DNA from: Pipra filicauda
Taxonomy: Eukaryota > Chordata > Aves > Passeriformes > Pipridae
Direction of reading: 5' to 3'
Length of the DNA stretch: 64,000 nt
NCBI RefSeq assembly: GCF_003945595.2
Contig: NW_024104365.1
Span: 8,589,049 to 8,653,048, forward strand
Shown: positions 38,603-50,678 of the stretch, one piece after another
Layout of the letters: each line of letters starts with the position of its first letter
How positions within the stretch are numbered: position 1 is the stretch's first letter
The notes under the pieces: generated by a model
Databases searched by the model: none
The model's input: the letters and a program-made list of their open reading frames with translations, nothing else
Told to the model about the DNA's origin: nothing
Made by a program: the position numbers and the translations under genes

Positions 38603-41460
38603 CAGAGGGGACCTGGCATCAGAGTATGGAGAGGAGAGGATAACAGGAACACACACAAAGAAACAAGCTCTGGTGGTACGAGCTCCTTCACTTTGACATA
38701 ACTATATCTCCTGATGGAGACTTCTCTGCTGTAAAGGCGACTGTGCCCACATGACATCTCCCAAAGCTGGAGGTGAAAAGCTGTGATCCCTGCCTTGAGA
38801 ACACTCTGTTGGCAGGAGTCCCAGACTGACTGTAATTTATACTGGCACAACTGGGCTCTCTCTCCCTCAGCCTCCTTTTGTCCAGAGGTTTAAACTGTGG
38901 CTTAGCTGGTATTTATTGTTTTGCAGTGCCTGTTTCCAAGTGTTGTGTCCTGGTATGCCCATCCAGGTTAATAGAGAGGAGGGAAGAGGCTTCTGGTTTG
39001 GGGGACAAATCCCTTCCTCCTCACACAAAGAATTCAGATAATTCTTTTCAGGCAAATTAAATTATACCAAATATTTCATTTTCTCTTGTTTTATTGCTTC
39101 ATCTCACAAGAATTTGAATAAAGGGATCATAGCTTCGTTTCAAGGCAAAACCACTGCACAAGAAAGAAAAGGCAAGAAATTCCATTTTGAAACTCAGGGT
39201 AAAATGCTTCAAAGTTTTCTCCATATTTTGTGTGGCTGAAACAGTTTGCCAAATTTGGCCTGAACTTGCAAGGAGATTTGATCTGCCAAAACCTGCATTT
39301 TTGAGTGAATTAATGATTGTCATGAAAAATTTCAACCAGCTGAGACAAAATCCAGAGCTGTTTTGAAGAGATAAAGTTAAAATGGTGCAAAAGGCTTTCC
39401 AGACAAGCCTTTATGGTTAGCTCCTCAAAGGAATGCTTGTACCTACCTCCCTCTCAAATGATGCAGAGTTACTACTTAATTCTTGGATGACATTGGCTCT
39501 TCATGCTTATATGGTGACGACTGTTTTCGACAGCAGAAGGGACTGAACCAACAACCACTGAGAGCAAAAAGCAGAGTTCACATCAGTTCTGTTCATCCCC
39601 TCCAAGGATTTACACAGATTTCTTTACAGGACTCTATGAGCAATGTTTGGTAGCACAGCACAGGATCTGACCCTTCTTCCTAAGAGCAAATTGGTAGGTT
39701 TCAAGCCCAGTTTGCTTCAGCTTTGGCTATAAAATGCAGATTCTGCTGAAAAATGCCAGTGACTGTCTCTACTCTTTGGCCTTGTTTCATTTTCAAATCA
39801 AAGAACAGCCTCAGCATCCTCCCTTGTCCTCCCTTTTATTTCCCTCTTGGCAAAAAGAAAACACTTATATTTTTCCTAGGATGTTGGTATCTCTGCCCAG
39901 AACATGCCATGATATTATTTTTAACTCTGTTTTGCTCTTCCTTGCTTTTCTTTATGGAAGAGCCTTGGAAGCCTCTCTTTTTTTTTTTTTTTTTTTTCAT
40001 CTGCACCCGCATCTGCTTTGCCCTTTCCTTCCCTTCCCTGCTCCTCTTGATAAAACACCCCGGTCCCATTCCAGCAAAGTGCCAAAAGTGCCGTGCAGGG
40101 AGCTGGGCAGAAATACCTCTGCTGATGAAATCACTCTTTTTAAATAGCCTCAGCAGTTAATGTCAGCTCTCCCTGCCAAACAGCCTCTTGCCTACCCGTA
40201 TCCGCTCAGCAGAGTGGCAGCCAACCTCTCTTGCTCTTGGCTTGGGCTGAGAAAAAGGCAGCTAAAAACCAGACAGACATGCAGACACCCCTGAAACAAC
40301 AGGGAAAGGTGGGGGAGCAAAAAGAAGCATTTCTGGGCAGACTGGACATCACATTTCACCAAAATGCTGTTGTTTCCCTGCCCAGTGTGGGCTGAGCGTT
40401 GTGTTAAGAGCCTCAGAGGGCCAACTGCTTAGCTGTGGTGTGTAGCTGAGTTTGGAGCTTCACTGTGCTGGATGGAGAGGGCAGTGAGGTGTTTTTAGAG
40501 GTTCAGATGTGTCTTGGTGACCACCAAGGTCCTGCCTTATCTCTGAGACGTTGTGGTGCTTCCTGATGCCTCGAGTTTTCCTCTCAAGGACATGGGCCAA
40601 AGGGACTGCCCTGCTCATGGATGGCTGAGCTTCCAAAAGCTCCAAGGCTCCTGTTCACATAGGGAAGAGGAAATTACTCCATCTTACTGGGCACTCATCT
40701 TGCACCTTGCAGATGTTGCACCTCAGAGAAAATGCTGAAGGAGCACAGGCATGAGGAGGAGACCTGACCTCCTCTGGGCTGGCAGTGGTCAGTGGATAAC
40801 CAGGGAAGGAGAGACCCTTTTCTGGCTAAGAACAGATTTCTCTTTAACGTGTAAAAGATGTTTTTTCCCCAGTGTCACTACTGGTGGCCTGACTGGACTG
40901 CAGCAAAGGCTGAGACATTGTCCTGTCTGTGGTGTGTGCAAGTTCTAGTGCACTTCAGCATCTCATCCCCAGGTATTGCAGGGCCTTGATATTTCCTTGT
41001 CCTCATTCAGGTCCAGGCCATTAGCACTAAAAAGTGATTGGGCTTGTGGTTTTTGGTCCTTCTCTTGGTTTGATGTGCTTGATCCCCAAAGCTCTTGAGT
41101 GTATCTATCAGAATTCCTGGGAAAATCCTTGTCTCGTGGGGCCAAAGTCATGGTGGGTTTATAATCCACATGAAAACAGTGTGGATGCTTGTATGGATAG
41201 AAAGAAAACCCAATTTTGTACCAGCAAGACCTTAAACAATACACCAGAGCCTGGTAAGGGACACAAACCCTTATGTCTGAAGGGAGAAGGAAAAAGGTGT
41301 CTAAAAGAAACATCCCATGGGAACTACTTATAAATGAAACATTCCACGAGAACTACTCAACCTGCTGCTGGGGGTATCTGGCACCTTCTTTTCTCCGCTG
41401 AAGCACCACCCTGGAGCCACCAGCTGCGAGAGGGGGCCCTGGACCAGAGCATCCCAGCAT
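38603..41460. other. Intergenic DNA without genes
   Basis: Poly-T tract at about 39979-39997. A 29-base-period imperfect duplication at 41307-41357 leads into the CpG island. No exon supported. Confidence 0.45.
41307..41357. repeat. Imperfect direct repeat, period 29
   Basis: Two 22-base copies starting gaaacat and ending gaactact, with three differences, separated by seven bases. They lie about 100 bases before the CpG island. Confidence 0.8.
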
Positions 41461-41820
41461 CCCCTTGTTGTTGCACCCTTGCCCGTGAGCGCAGCCCCTG
41501 CCTGTCGTCCCCGTTCCCAGGCAGGAGTCAAGGTCTCCGTGGCAGGAGATCCTGACGCAGGCAGCTCTCCCCCGTGACGCTCCTGTGCTCGGGGACGGAA
41601 CATTCCCGTGGGGAGGCGAGGGCTGGGCAGGGGGGTCGGGACACAGATGTGCGCTCCCGGTTACCTTGAGCACCGGGAGCGGCTCCAGAGCGAGCAGGGA
41701 TACGCTCGGCTTGTTTTGCCGTCCTGCTTCAAGCGAGAGGTGGAGGAGGAGGAGGAGGGATTTCGTGGGAGACTGCGTTGGAAAGAGCCAGCACAGCTGG
41801 GCTCTGCCCCGTGGCCTTCA
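41461..41820. promoter_or_regulatory. Isolated CpG island, candidate promoter
   Basis: By hand count there are 25 CpG dinucleotides in these 360 bases, while most other non-coding stretches here have one or two per 100 bases or fewer. The block is G+C-rich and contains no CR1. A strong plus-strand splice acceptor pattern follows at about 41880-41911. In birds such islands usually mark promoters, so an unannotated transcript (a long non-coding RNA, or a distal first exon of a neighbour) could start here. The strand is not determined. A 203-codon open frame across the island looks like a by-product of high G+C, not a protein. Confidence 0.5.
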
Positions 41821-41879
41821 CCTTGCTGCATTGCTGGGGGAAAAAGAGAGGGGGGACCGGGCTGCAGAGCTCTTTGATT

Positions 41880-41911
41880 TCTCCTGCCTTCATATTTTTC
41901 TTTCTTCCCAG
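41880..41911 (+). other. Strong splice-acceptor-like sequence
   Basis: A long pyrimidine run ending tttcttcccag, followed by GTGG at 41912. It scores by eye as a near-ideal 3' splice site on the plus strand, just downstream of the CpG island. No convincing exon or donor was identified, so this may be chance. Confidence 0.25.
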
Positions 41912-42407
41912 GTGGAAGGACTCTCTGGTCCCACAGGCAGGCAGAGCAGCATGGGTTGGATCCGTTCTTTCAAGCTCTCTTCACCTTCAGAAAAATATGG
42001 CCAGACTCAAAATGTCTATTGGGACTTTGAGAGTAGTCCCTGGCTCATGATAACCCCCAAATTATGCCTGGGACTCACCTGGGTCAGTGCTGGCCAGGCC
42101 AAATCAGACCTGTGCCAGACTAAGCAGGGTGGACAGTTTGGAGACGGAACTTTAAAGAGGTTTTTCCATGTTTCAGTGACATACAGAGCAATGTAGCCAT
42201 CCCCTTTCCCTCCATCCATCTTTTTGAGCTCCTCCTGCTTCAGAGGGGACATTGGCTGGGCATTTCCCCTGCAATGAATTATCCCAGTATCCCTTCCTTT
42301 TGCATCCAAGGGGATAAAGCTGTGAGAAACCCCCTGAGTAAAATACAGCCCATGCCCAGGGCACAGACCTTCCTTAATTGTGTACAAGGAACTGAAGGAT
42401 GGGAAAC

Positions 42408-42698
42408 TGGAGAGAGACTGGACAAGGGCATGGAGTGACAGGACAAAGGAGAAAGGCTTTAAACATGGAGTAGGTTAGATATTGGGAAGAAATTCTTCCC
42501 TCCAAGGGTGGTGAGGCCCTGGCACAGGTTGCCCAGAGAAGCTGTGGCTGCCCCATCCCTGGAAGTGTCCAAGGCCAGGTTGGACGGGGCTTGGAGCAAC
42601 CTGGGATAGTGGAAGGTGTCCTTTCCCATGGCAGGTGTGTTGGAACAAGATGATCTTTAAAGTCCCTTCCAACCCAAACCATTCTGTGATTCCATAGA
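42408..42698 (+). repeat. CR1 LINE fragment
   Basis: Sense copy of about 290 bases: gagagactggacaagggcat, gtgaggccctggcacaggtt and tail ccattctgtgattcc. Confidence 0.93.
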
Positions 42699-43997
42699 AC
42701 TGGAGTCATGTTCAGCCTGGTGCGTGTTGCTTTTATTCCACCAAACAACTTTATATTTTCAGGTCACACCTTGGGGCTCTGATGTTACAGGTACATGCCA
42801 AAGGCTTCACAGTTTCACACTGTCCCACTTTTCTTAGACCAAATACATGAGACAAACCAAGGCAATGATTTAGAAGCACCTATAAGTGCTTCTCTAGCAC
42901 CACACACACAAAGGTGTGTGGAGCACACACACACATCAGTGCTCCCACTCCTTCAGCCTTTTCCTACTCCCCAACCCACTGTAGCTGACACTCAGCCACA
43001 AGCTGAACCTCTCTCAGCAATTTTTGGCTCTGAGCACACCTCTCCTTCTCAGTCCCAAAGCTCTCACTCCCACTTTGGGAGAAGAGGGCAGGGGGATGCG
43101 GGGGAAGGGTGTAAATTGCTCACCGAGGATGCTATCACGTCAAACCCACTGTTTACAAGCTGCTGCCAGGTTATTGAAGATCAGAGAGTCTCTGGGTCTA
43201 AACACAGCTACTCCTGGAGTGCAGCATGTCGAGGCTGCTTGATACATGTCCACCCACTGCCCTTGGGGTGACCTTTGGGACCTCGGAGTTATCAGAGGGA
43301 AGCGACCATGCGGTGGGGCTGAGGGACCACCTACGGTGCAACGTGAGCTGGGTGGGATCCTGCACAGCTCAAGGGGAGGAGATCTAGAGATACAGCCTAC
43401 ACAGGGGGCTCCTGGCCTGTATAGAACCTGCATGAGCATCTAAACACGTGGAATAAATAATTCCCAGCCCACTGTTGGCAGAGGTGATTTTTCCCAGTCT
43501 AACATGGTTGACTTCCTCTGTGGTGTCGGCCTGTGGAGCGAGGTGGTTCTGTCCATCAGATGAGAAAACCTGGTGATTTCAGGCAAAATTTGGTTTGTTA
43601 GATGTACAAACACAGCCAGGAACATGATCATCTGCTCTGCTAAACTGTTGACCTGCTCCCAGCACCAGCTCGAGCCAGCTCAATTATCATAGACCCAAAC
43701 AATCCCTGGGCATCAGACTGAAGACAGCACACACTAGGGACAATCCCCAAACATGTTTTGGATCTATCCACCCTCTTCTGGAGGCTGTGAGAGTTTAATA
43801 GCGTGGATGTGGCCAGAGCAGACCAACTGGCCTAAGGATTAGGGGAAAGAAGAGGCATTTTTTTTGTTAACCTGTACGGCTTTAACGAGTAGGTGCAAAA
43901 GTTTAAGGTACTTGGGAGTCAGCACCAACCAGAACAGCCCTAGCAGTGTTTGTTCTGCCAAAGGAAGGCTTTCAAGGTCCTTGTTTGAAGATGGCAA
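42699..43997. other. Intergenic DNA without genes
   Basis: CA-rich repeats at 42899-42936 include a short hairpin (ccacacac against gtgtgtgg). No exon supported. Confidence 0.45.
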
Positions 43998-44096
43998 AGT
44001 CTAGTGGAAGGTGTCCCTGTCCATGGCAGGGAGATTGGAATGAGATGATCTTTAAGGTCTCTTCGAACCCAAACCATTCTGTGATTCTGTGATTTA
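43998..44096 (+). repeat. CR1 LINE 3' end, short
   Basis: Sense copy starting at tctagtggaaggtgtccctg and ending ccattctgtgattctgtga. About 100 bases remain, the same truncation as the short minus copies. Confidence 0.9.
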
Positions 44097-44315
44097 ATGA
44101 AAGGTGGTTAGATGAAGATGGGAGAGGCAAGGTGTGATAATAATTTCTGTCCCTGGATGAGACAGGCCAGTTGTTCTGAAGGTTTAGTCTGGATTAGAAA
44201 GCAGGAGGAAAGGGTCTCACATTTACCTGTTCAGAGCAGCTGAACAATCCTCTGCTTGCAAGAGCACATGCCCCAGTCAAGGATTACAGCTTTGGGTTGG
44301 ACACTCTTTGTGTTT

Positions 44316-44477
44316 ATAGAATCATTAAGGTTGGAAAAGCCCTCTAAGATTATCAAGTCCAACTGTTAACCCAGCACTGCCAAAGCCACCACCTGTGTCC
44401 CCACGTGCCACATCCACACAGCTTTTAAATCCCTCCAGGGATGGGGACCCCACCACTGCCCTGGGCAGCCTGTTCCC
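44316..44477 (-). repeat. CR1 LINE fragment
   Basis: Antisense copy of the tagaatcattaaggttggaa subfamily, through ttttaaatccctccaggg to gggcagcctgttcc. Confidence 0.9.
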
Positions 44478-44618
44478 TGGGTGTCCTCATTCCCAGACAC
44501 CAATATGGTGATGGCTCCCATTTCAGGTCAAGTGGGTCCACGTGAACAGCCCCACACCCACGTGCACTGAGCATTCCTCAGACTGTGATCTTCCTTATCA
44601 CATTTATTTTTTTAACAT

Positions 44619-44772
44619 CATAGAATCATACAATAGTTTAGAATGGTTAGAATGGAAGGGGACCTAGAAGATCATCCAGTTCCAACCCCTCTGCCATGGG
44701 CAGGGACACCTTCAACTCTCAGAGCCCCATCCAACCTGGCCTTGAACACATCCAGGGATGGGATAGCCACAT
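44619..44772 (-). repeat. CR1 LINE fragment
   Basis: Antisense copy with head atcatagaatcatacaatag carrying a short internal duplication (agaatggttagaatgg), then ccatgggcagggacacctt. Confidence 0.9.
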
Positions 44773-46883
44773 TTATATTTTATCCTTCAAAGATTTCGCT
44801 GTGAGCTGGTAATTGCACCCAACTTTCCTGTTACTGCCTGTTACCCTTGATGGAGAAGTGATGACCGCTACAATGTCTAAATCCAGCTGGAATAATGTTT
44901 CATGCACTCATGAAGCCAAAAAAAGGGCATACTGCTAAAACCAGAATGAAAGCTGCAAGACAGGATGAAAGATTGAAATAAAACTGGTGCTCTTCAAAGC
45001 TTTGTAAGGGTTCTTGTTGTCCTGATTGGTACCCCAGGAAAAGAAGGACATTCTTTCTCCTTGAGTCTGAATTTTGGTGCATTTATTACAAAGGGACAAG
45101 CTACGTGAGTGTTACACTGGGAATGCTTTCCTGGGCTGTGCACCAAGCTGGGATTGAGGCCCTGATTCCCTTTATCATCTGTGCCCTTCCCTCACGGACC
45201 AGATATCACCACCCCTACCCTGAGCAACCTGAACCCAGGGCAGGGGACTGACCACAGCAGAACTCCCACCACACTGCCATAGCTGCCTTTCTGCTGTCTC
45301 CACCCTGTGGCTTCAGCCTGCCCTGGAAAAAAAGGAAGGAAAGATAAGGAGGCCAGAAAGAAGGTTCAGGTGAGGATGAGTTAAATATAGATTTGAAAGG
45401 CTGAGGGAAATCTCTTGCTATCGCAGAGACAATTGTTGCCAGTAAAATGTTTGGCTGTGGTACAATTAGGGTGATATCTGGCATTCAGAGGATGGTGGTG
45501 GGAATTGGAGACTCCAGGGAAATACTCCTTCCTTCCTGCTTTGCTGACAGACCTGGAGCTCAGATTTAAGGCAGAGAGGGTGAGCTGGCTGCAAATCCTT
45601 TGCTTATGACCACGAAGATGGCAAGCCCAGGCTCCCTCACCTCCAAGGGGAGTCAGAGCTGGATCCCCTGACACCACCTCCCAGGATTGTGAGGGCCAAA
45701 GCAATCGGTCACCCCTTCCCTCCAGTGCTGAATAAGTTGCTAATTTTAACTGGGAGTGACCTTGAACAGACTTGGGGTGGAGGGGGAAGGGGGAAGGGGG
45801 AAGGAAACTCTGGAGAAAGGAGGTCTGGAAGCAGCCTAGGAAAGGACAACTCATGGTAGGTCACAGTCTGTCTCCAGTGGTGGGCAAGTACAGATGGCAT
45901 TGGGAAGGGTGCAGGAAGAGCCCTGGGAGATCAGAACAAGGAAATCAGGGATTTAGAGACTTTCAAAGCCAGGGATGGTGTTGTAACACCTGACTCAAAT
46001 CACTGAGGGATGGGCAATCATCCAGAAACAGCTCCAGCCCTTCTGCCTGCAGCCCAGCAGGACCAAAAGGAGTGTCTGACACATCCCACAGACCTCTCTG
46101 GAGCAGCCACGGGCCCCGAGTGTTTAAGGAAAATGGTCTTCTTAAGCCCTGTTATCCATGGAGGGTTTTTCTGGCTTCTGGCAGAGATGGAATGTTGCAC
46201 AGAGCAACCTGTGGGGGTGGAGAGGATTTTGTTTGGGCAGATTTGTTGTGGACTCTGTCTCTGCTTCCCAGCAGTAACACATCTTTGCCCTCTGCCAGCC
46301 TGGCTGTGACACATGATCCCAACCTCTCCTTTGGTTGGGGTGCTCAGGGATGGCCACCCACGCTTTTCAGACCCACCTGGAGCTCCATCAGCCTTAGGAA
46401 TGCTCTGAGCCAAGACTCCTTGGGGAAGCAGTGCAGGTGGAGTCTCCCTTGGCTGTCAGCACTGGGCTGACCAGCTGCCCGGCCAGGGAGTGAGCCCTTT
46501 GGCAAAAAGTGGTCATTGTTCCCTTTGGTGGAGCAGCTCGGAGGCCAGAGCTCAGCCTGGCAGGACACTGATGCCCTTGTTTGCTCTGCAGTATTTGCCA
46601 GGGGATATTTGCTCTGCTGTGTGTGGGTGGAGGGAAAACAGAGCAAGGTGAGAGCTCCTCACCACCTCCCTCCCCTGGCAGCCAGGCCTTGATTTTCAGG
46701 GGCAGCGTGGCAAGCTCCAGGCACCCTGTCCTGCACAGAAGGTGGAGACACTTGGATCCTCAATTTATCACCCTGGGAGAGGTCCTGAGCTCCTGGCACA
46801 TGGCAGAGGGCATATTGGTGAGCTGTGCCTGCCAGTGCTGATCTGCTCAGGACCAAACAAGACCCAAATCCCAGGATATGAGG
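44773..46883. other. Intergenic DNA without genes
   Basis: About 2.1 kb of unique sequence, with a G-rich tract at 45774-45801. Several 100-157-codon frames on both strands have no recognisable domain. Confidence 0.45.
45774..45801 (+). repeat. GGGGGAA tandem repeat, potential G-quadruplex
   Basis: Three adjacent units of GGGGGAA preceded by GGGG. Four runs of at least four Gs with short loops also satisfy a quadruplex pattern on the plus strand. Confidence 0.8.
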
Positions 46884-47118
46884 TAATGGCTTTAAGATGA
46901 AGTGGGGTAGATTTAGAATAGATATTAGGAAGAAATTCTTGGCTGTGAAGAAATTTTGGCTGCCTCATCCCTGGAAGTGTTCAAGGGCAGGTTGGATGGG
47001 GCTTGGAGCAACCTGGGATAGTGGAAGGTGTCCTTGCTCATGGCAGGGGACTGGAATAAGATGAGCTTTAAGTTCCCTTCTAAACCAAACCATTCCAGGA
47101 ATCTCTGATTCTGTGACA
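46884..47118 (+). repeat. CR1 LINE fragment
   Basis: Sense copy gtaatggctttaagatgaag to tail aatctctgattctgtga, with a short deletion in the region that normally reads gaggccctggcacaggttgc. Confidence 0.9.
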
Positions 47119-47477
47119 TAACTTTGATACATCCCTGCTTTGCTTTTGCTTTACACCAGCTGACCAAGCCCATCTCGCAGCTCCAGGGCTTAACTGCAGC
47201 CTCGTAAAGTAGATGCAGATCTCTCACGCTGAGAAACCTCCTTTCCAAAAAAGGTACCAGCTCCCCCATTATCCAGAGATCTGGAAATGTAACCAAGCCC
47301 TGAGTCTTGCACACACAGGGCTGCAGTTTGAGCCAGTCAGACAGATCAGGGTGTTGATATAGCACAGGGAGAAAGAAGAGGGTAGAGGAGCCTCACTTGA
47401 GAAGCCCAAGGTCTTTATCCCATAGGTAGGGCCATGTGGTCCTTCCTTCTCCCCTCTCTGCTCTTCAATGTCAGCTA

Positions 47478-47530
47478 ATCATAGAATCACAGAATGGTTT
47501 GTGTTGGAAGGGACCTTAAGGATCATCTCT
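47478..47530 (-). repeat. CR1 LINE 3' end, very short
   Basis: Antisense head atcatagaatcacagaatgg to ccttaaggatcatctc; only about 50 bases. Confidence 0.85.
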
Positions 47531-49387
47531 CCTTGTCCTGCTCCGACTTCAACTCAGCTTCCTAAAGACATTCAGGAAAGCCTACAGTGTCTGCTATGCT
47601 TAACCTTTTATCAGGTACTTCTTTTAATCCTTGTCTAGGCCATTCAGGGGGTTCATACTCTGTCTGAGGCAGGAATTGCTTCACATCTTGTAAAATACCT
47701 TTGCAGAGCCTGACATGTTCTTCTTGGTTAGATTCAGGAAGTGAATTTGAGAGCCTGGATCACTTTTATCACGCTTGTCCTGCTCTGACACTCACCTGGG
47801 AGCCTCTGGCTGGAGCTCACCCCTGGTGAAGAGACACCTCTTAGGCTGCCAGGTTGGTATGGGGCTGAAGGGGCTCTTCCAGAGCTTCCTGGTGGCATTG
47901 GAGACATCCTGGTCCCCCAGAGCTTCCTGGGCTGGAGGTCACAGTGAACACCATCCCACTTCACACCTGTTTCTTTTTTTTACTGAAATCCCTGATTACA
48001 TATTCAGAGTGCAGGCTGGAGTGCAGCTCCTTTTCTCTCTAACTGTTCTATCCCTGCTGTGGTGGAGCTGTGAAACCCATTTCCCAGTGGTTTTGGTGGA
48101 TACTGTGTAAAACCATGGCTGCTCATGGATCTCACCTCTCCCTCCATCCCCTGGAGAGGCTCATCTTGGTGGCACAGCCCCAGCCCACTCCTCTAAGCAG
48201 GGGAAGATTTTCCAGTGGCTTCTTCCAGGGCTGGAAGAGCCAGGTGAGTGTCTGCCCCAGGGAACAAATTGAACACATGTTTGTGCAGCATGAACAAAAA
48301 AGGCTGTGGTGTCTGGCGTAGAGGAAGCAGAGCTTACAGTCTCTTGTTATGTTCACCCTGGGCTTGCTCACGTGCTGCCACTGGCCATAAAAATATCCAT
48401 TTCCTTTCTAAATTGAGCTACAATACTTGACACTTTGGCCTTGGGTGATAACGCAATGTACAAGTGCTCAGCAGACACCCTGCAACTCTTCTTCCTGGTT
48501 TGTTCCAGCACAAATAGTCCACAGTTTTCACTTCCATAAAATATTAACAGCCAAGGAGTCAAATAACTTTCATCTGTATTTATTTTCTGCCTATCACCTC
48601 ATTAACAGAAATCTGCTAGTCCTGCACAGAGTTCCTGGTAGCTGGGAAAGACCAAGCTGGAGTTCAAGACTGTTCCTTCAGGTCCAGTGAAATTATTGAA
48701 TAAATGGCTTTATTTTTGTGGTTTAAAATGGGTTTTGTATAATTATAGCACATGTAATTTGTCTCTTGGGCACCATGAAGGAACTGGACCAAGCCTGATT
48801 AAATTAGTTTTAGGACTCACTAGCACTTTGTTCATGGGGTGCAGGTTGTGAAGATGGAGATCTTTTCCACAGCCCAGTGTTTCCCATCCAGCTCTAGTTT
48901 AGTCCTAGAGGGATGCAGGTCTCTCACAGACCCCTAGGTACCAGCCCTATGGAAAAATCCTGGACACACTAGGGTTTCTCTGCTAGATCTAGGATTTCTG
49001 AGGCTGAATTATCATCTCACTTAGTTCCCTTCTTCTGAGTCTAGGAGTCTTCTTTTCTGTGGGTCTGCAAAGGGGAGAAATAAATAGCATTTAAAGCCAG
49101 GCAAAATGTTGTTCATGCCAACACAAGCACCTTATCCCATGGGAATACACTTGGGAAGTGATGTTGGCATCAGGGAGAGGAATTTTGTCTCATTACAGGT
49201 GACAGATGGGGACATTATGGTGCTGAAGATCAAGGCCTTGGACTGATATTTGCTGCCCAGCTGTCCTTACAATTTGTGGGTAATTTTCCTACTCCTTTTC
49301 CTCCCGGGTTCTTTTGCAGCAGTGGTATGAACAAGTAATTCTGTGTCCTGTGTTGGGGATGGTCTGGTATTTTTTGCTGGCAGATGG
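47531..49387. other. Intergenic DNA without genes
   Basis: Unique sequence, no exon supported. Confidence 0.45.
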
Positions 49388-49742
49388 GTCATAGAATCAT
49401 GGAATGGTTTGATTTGGAAGGGACCTTAAAGATCATCCAGTTCCAACCCCCTGCCATGGGCAGGGACACCTTCCACTATCCCAGGTTGCTCCAAGCCCCG
49501 CCCAATCTGGCCTTGAACACCTTCAGGAACGGGGCAGCTACAGCTTCTCTGGGCAACCTGTGCCAGTGTTTTACCAGACTCATTGTAAAAAATTTCATCC
49601 TTTTAACTGTCCTAAATCCACCCTCTTTTAGCTTAAAACCATCACACCTTGTCCTATTCTACAGGTCCTGCCAAAAAGTCTGTCCCTACCTTTCTTATAA
49701 GTGCCCTTTGATGTTTATAAGGTCTCCATGGAGATTTCTCAT
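49388..49742 (-). repeat. CR1 LINE fragment
   Basis: About 355 bases of antisense CR1: head gtcatagaatcatggaatgg, then ctgccatgggcagggacacc, then taagtgccctttgatg. It lies about 400 bases beyond the likely end of the BLK transcript. Confidence 0.93.
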
Positions 49743-50181
49743 TTCATCTCTGCTGTTTCTTTTTCGTTGCATCCCTGTTACACTGTGAAACGCATCCTCT
49801 GCAGCTGGACTCAAAATCTGCTTCATGGGGTGGAAAACAGCAGATGAAACAACCTGGGGAGATATTTCTCAACATTGTAACCTGAAGGAGAGTCCACCTG
49901 TGTCCCAACTTGGTGCTCACTCCTGTGGTCTTCACACCCCTTCCATGTGCTATCTGTGCCTTATTTCTTCATTCTCCACTCCCTAGCCCGGTAAAACTGA
50001 CTGGAGACCACCCTGCAGCCTGTTGTGGTAATTCCCTCTGGAGCTGTGGGTCAGAGGTGCACCAGAAAGCAGAGAAATGGCATTTGAACCCTCCTGGTGC
50101 TGGGTACAGAGAGGGACTGGGGGCTGACGTGATGCTGCACCAGGAGCTTGTGCAGTGAAGGCTCAGACAAGAAGGAGGGGG

Positions 50182-50204
50182 TTTATTTCTGAGGTTTTTT
50201 TATT
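50182..50204 (-). terminator. Paired distal polyadenylation signals of BLK
   Basis: Two AATAAA hexamers on the minus strand, 50199-50204 and 50182-50187, about 800 nt after the BLK stop. Cleavage would be expected some 15-25 nt further, near 50160-50170. A third hexamer at 50480-50485 could give a shorter transcript. Confidence 0.5.
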
Positions 50205-50658
50205 ATGTATATTTTTGATTCCCAGGAGCCGGTCGGATTTGCTGGGAAGGAGGGACATCTCGTGGCCACATTACGAACGTCTCTCCTGCCTCCGGTGGGC
50301 TGCACAGCGGGAATCCTTCCCTTCACACCCCGGCTACCACCCCAGCACCACCCCGTGCTTCCAGGGAAGCCCTGCAGCCTCTCCCTTCTCCATGGGATGG
50401 AGGCGGGCGCGGGAAGCACAGGTGCTCACTCTCACCTTGATGTCCGCATGAAGAAATGTGAAATGGTGGTATCCACGTTTTTATTAATGACTTGGGAAAG
50501 AGTGGGGGCATCACCTGGAGAGATTTCTCCAGAGCTCGGAAGCCTGGTGTGGCCCAAGGAGGTGCAGACAGGACACGCTCCCACCCCTGCCCGTGGCACG
50601 GAGGGGGTTGTAGTATTGCCAGCAGTGGAATCAGAAATGGGGGGGAGATTCTGCACCT

Positions 50659-50678
50659 CCCACCCCCACCCCCACCCC
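50659..50678 (-). promoter_or_regulatory. Potential G-quadruplex in BLK 3' UTR
   Basis: On the minus (transcript) strand there are four G-runs of 4, 5, 5 and 3 bases separated by single T residues. Four runs of at least three Gs with one-base loops is the form expected to fold most stably as a quadruplex. It lies about 330 nt after the stop and upstream of all three candidate poly(A) signals, so it would be in every transcript form. Confidence 0.6.

Noticed and set aside
38311..38850. 179-codon minus-strand frame
   Set aside because: Largely the antisense of the CR1 copy at 38218-38602; similar peptides recur wherever CR1 occurs.
41585..42196. 203-codon plus-strand open frame over the CpG island
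   Set aside because: No recognisable domain, low-complexity Arg/Glu composition from GGAGGA repeats, and it runs through a probable splice acceptor. High G+C alone explains the lack of stops.
1..50000. GATA4 coding exons, expected next to BLK
   Set aside because: I looked for the two GATA zinc-finger exons and an N-terminal coding exon on the minus strand and found nothing resembling them. The gene probably lies beyond position 1.
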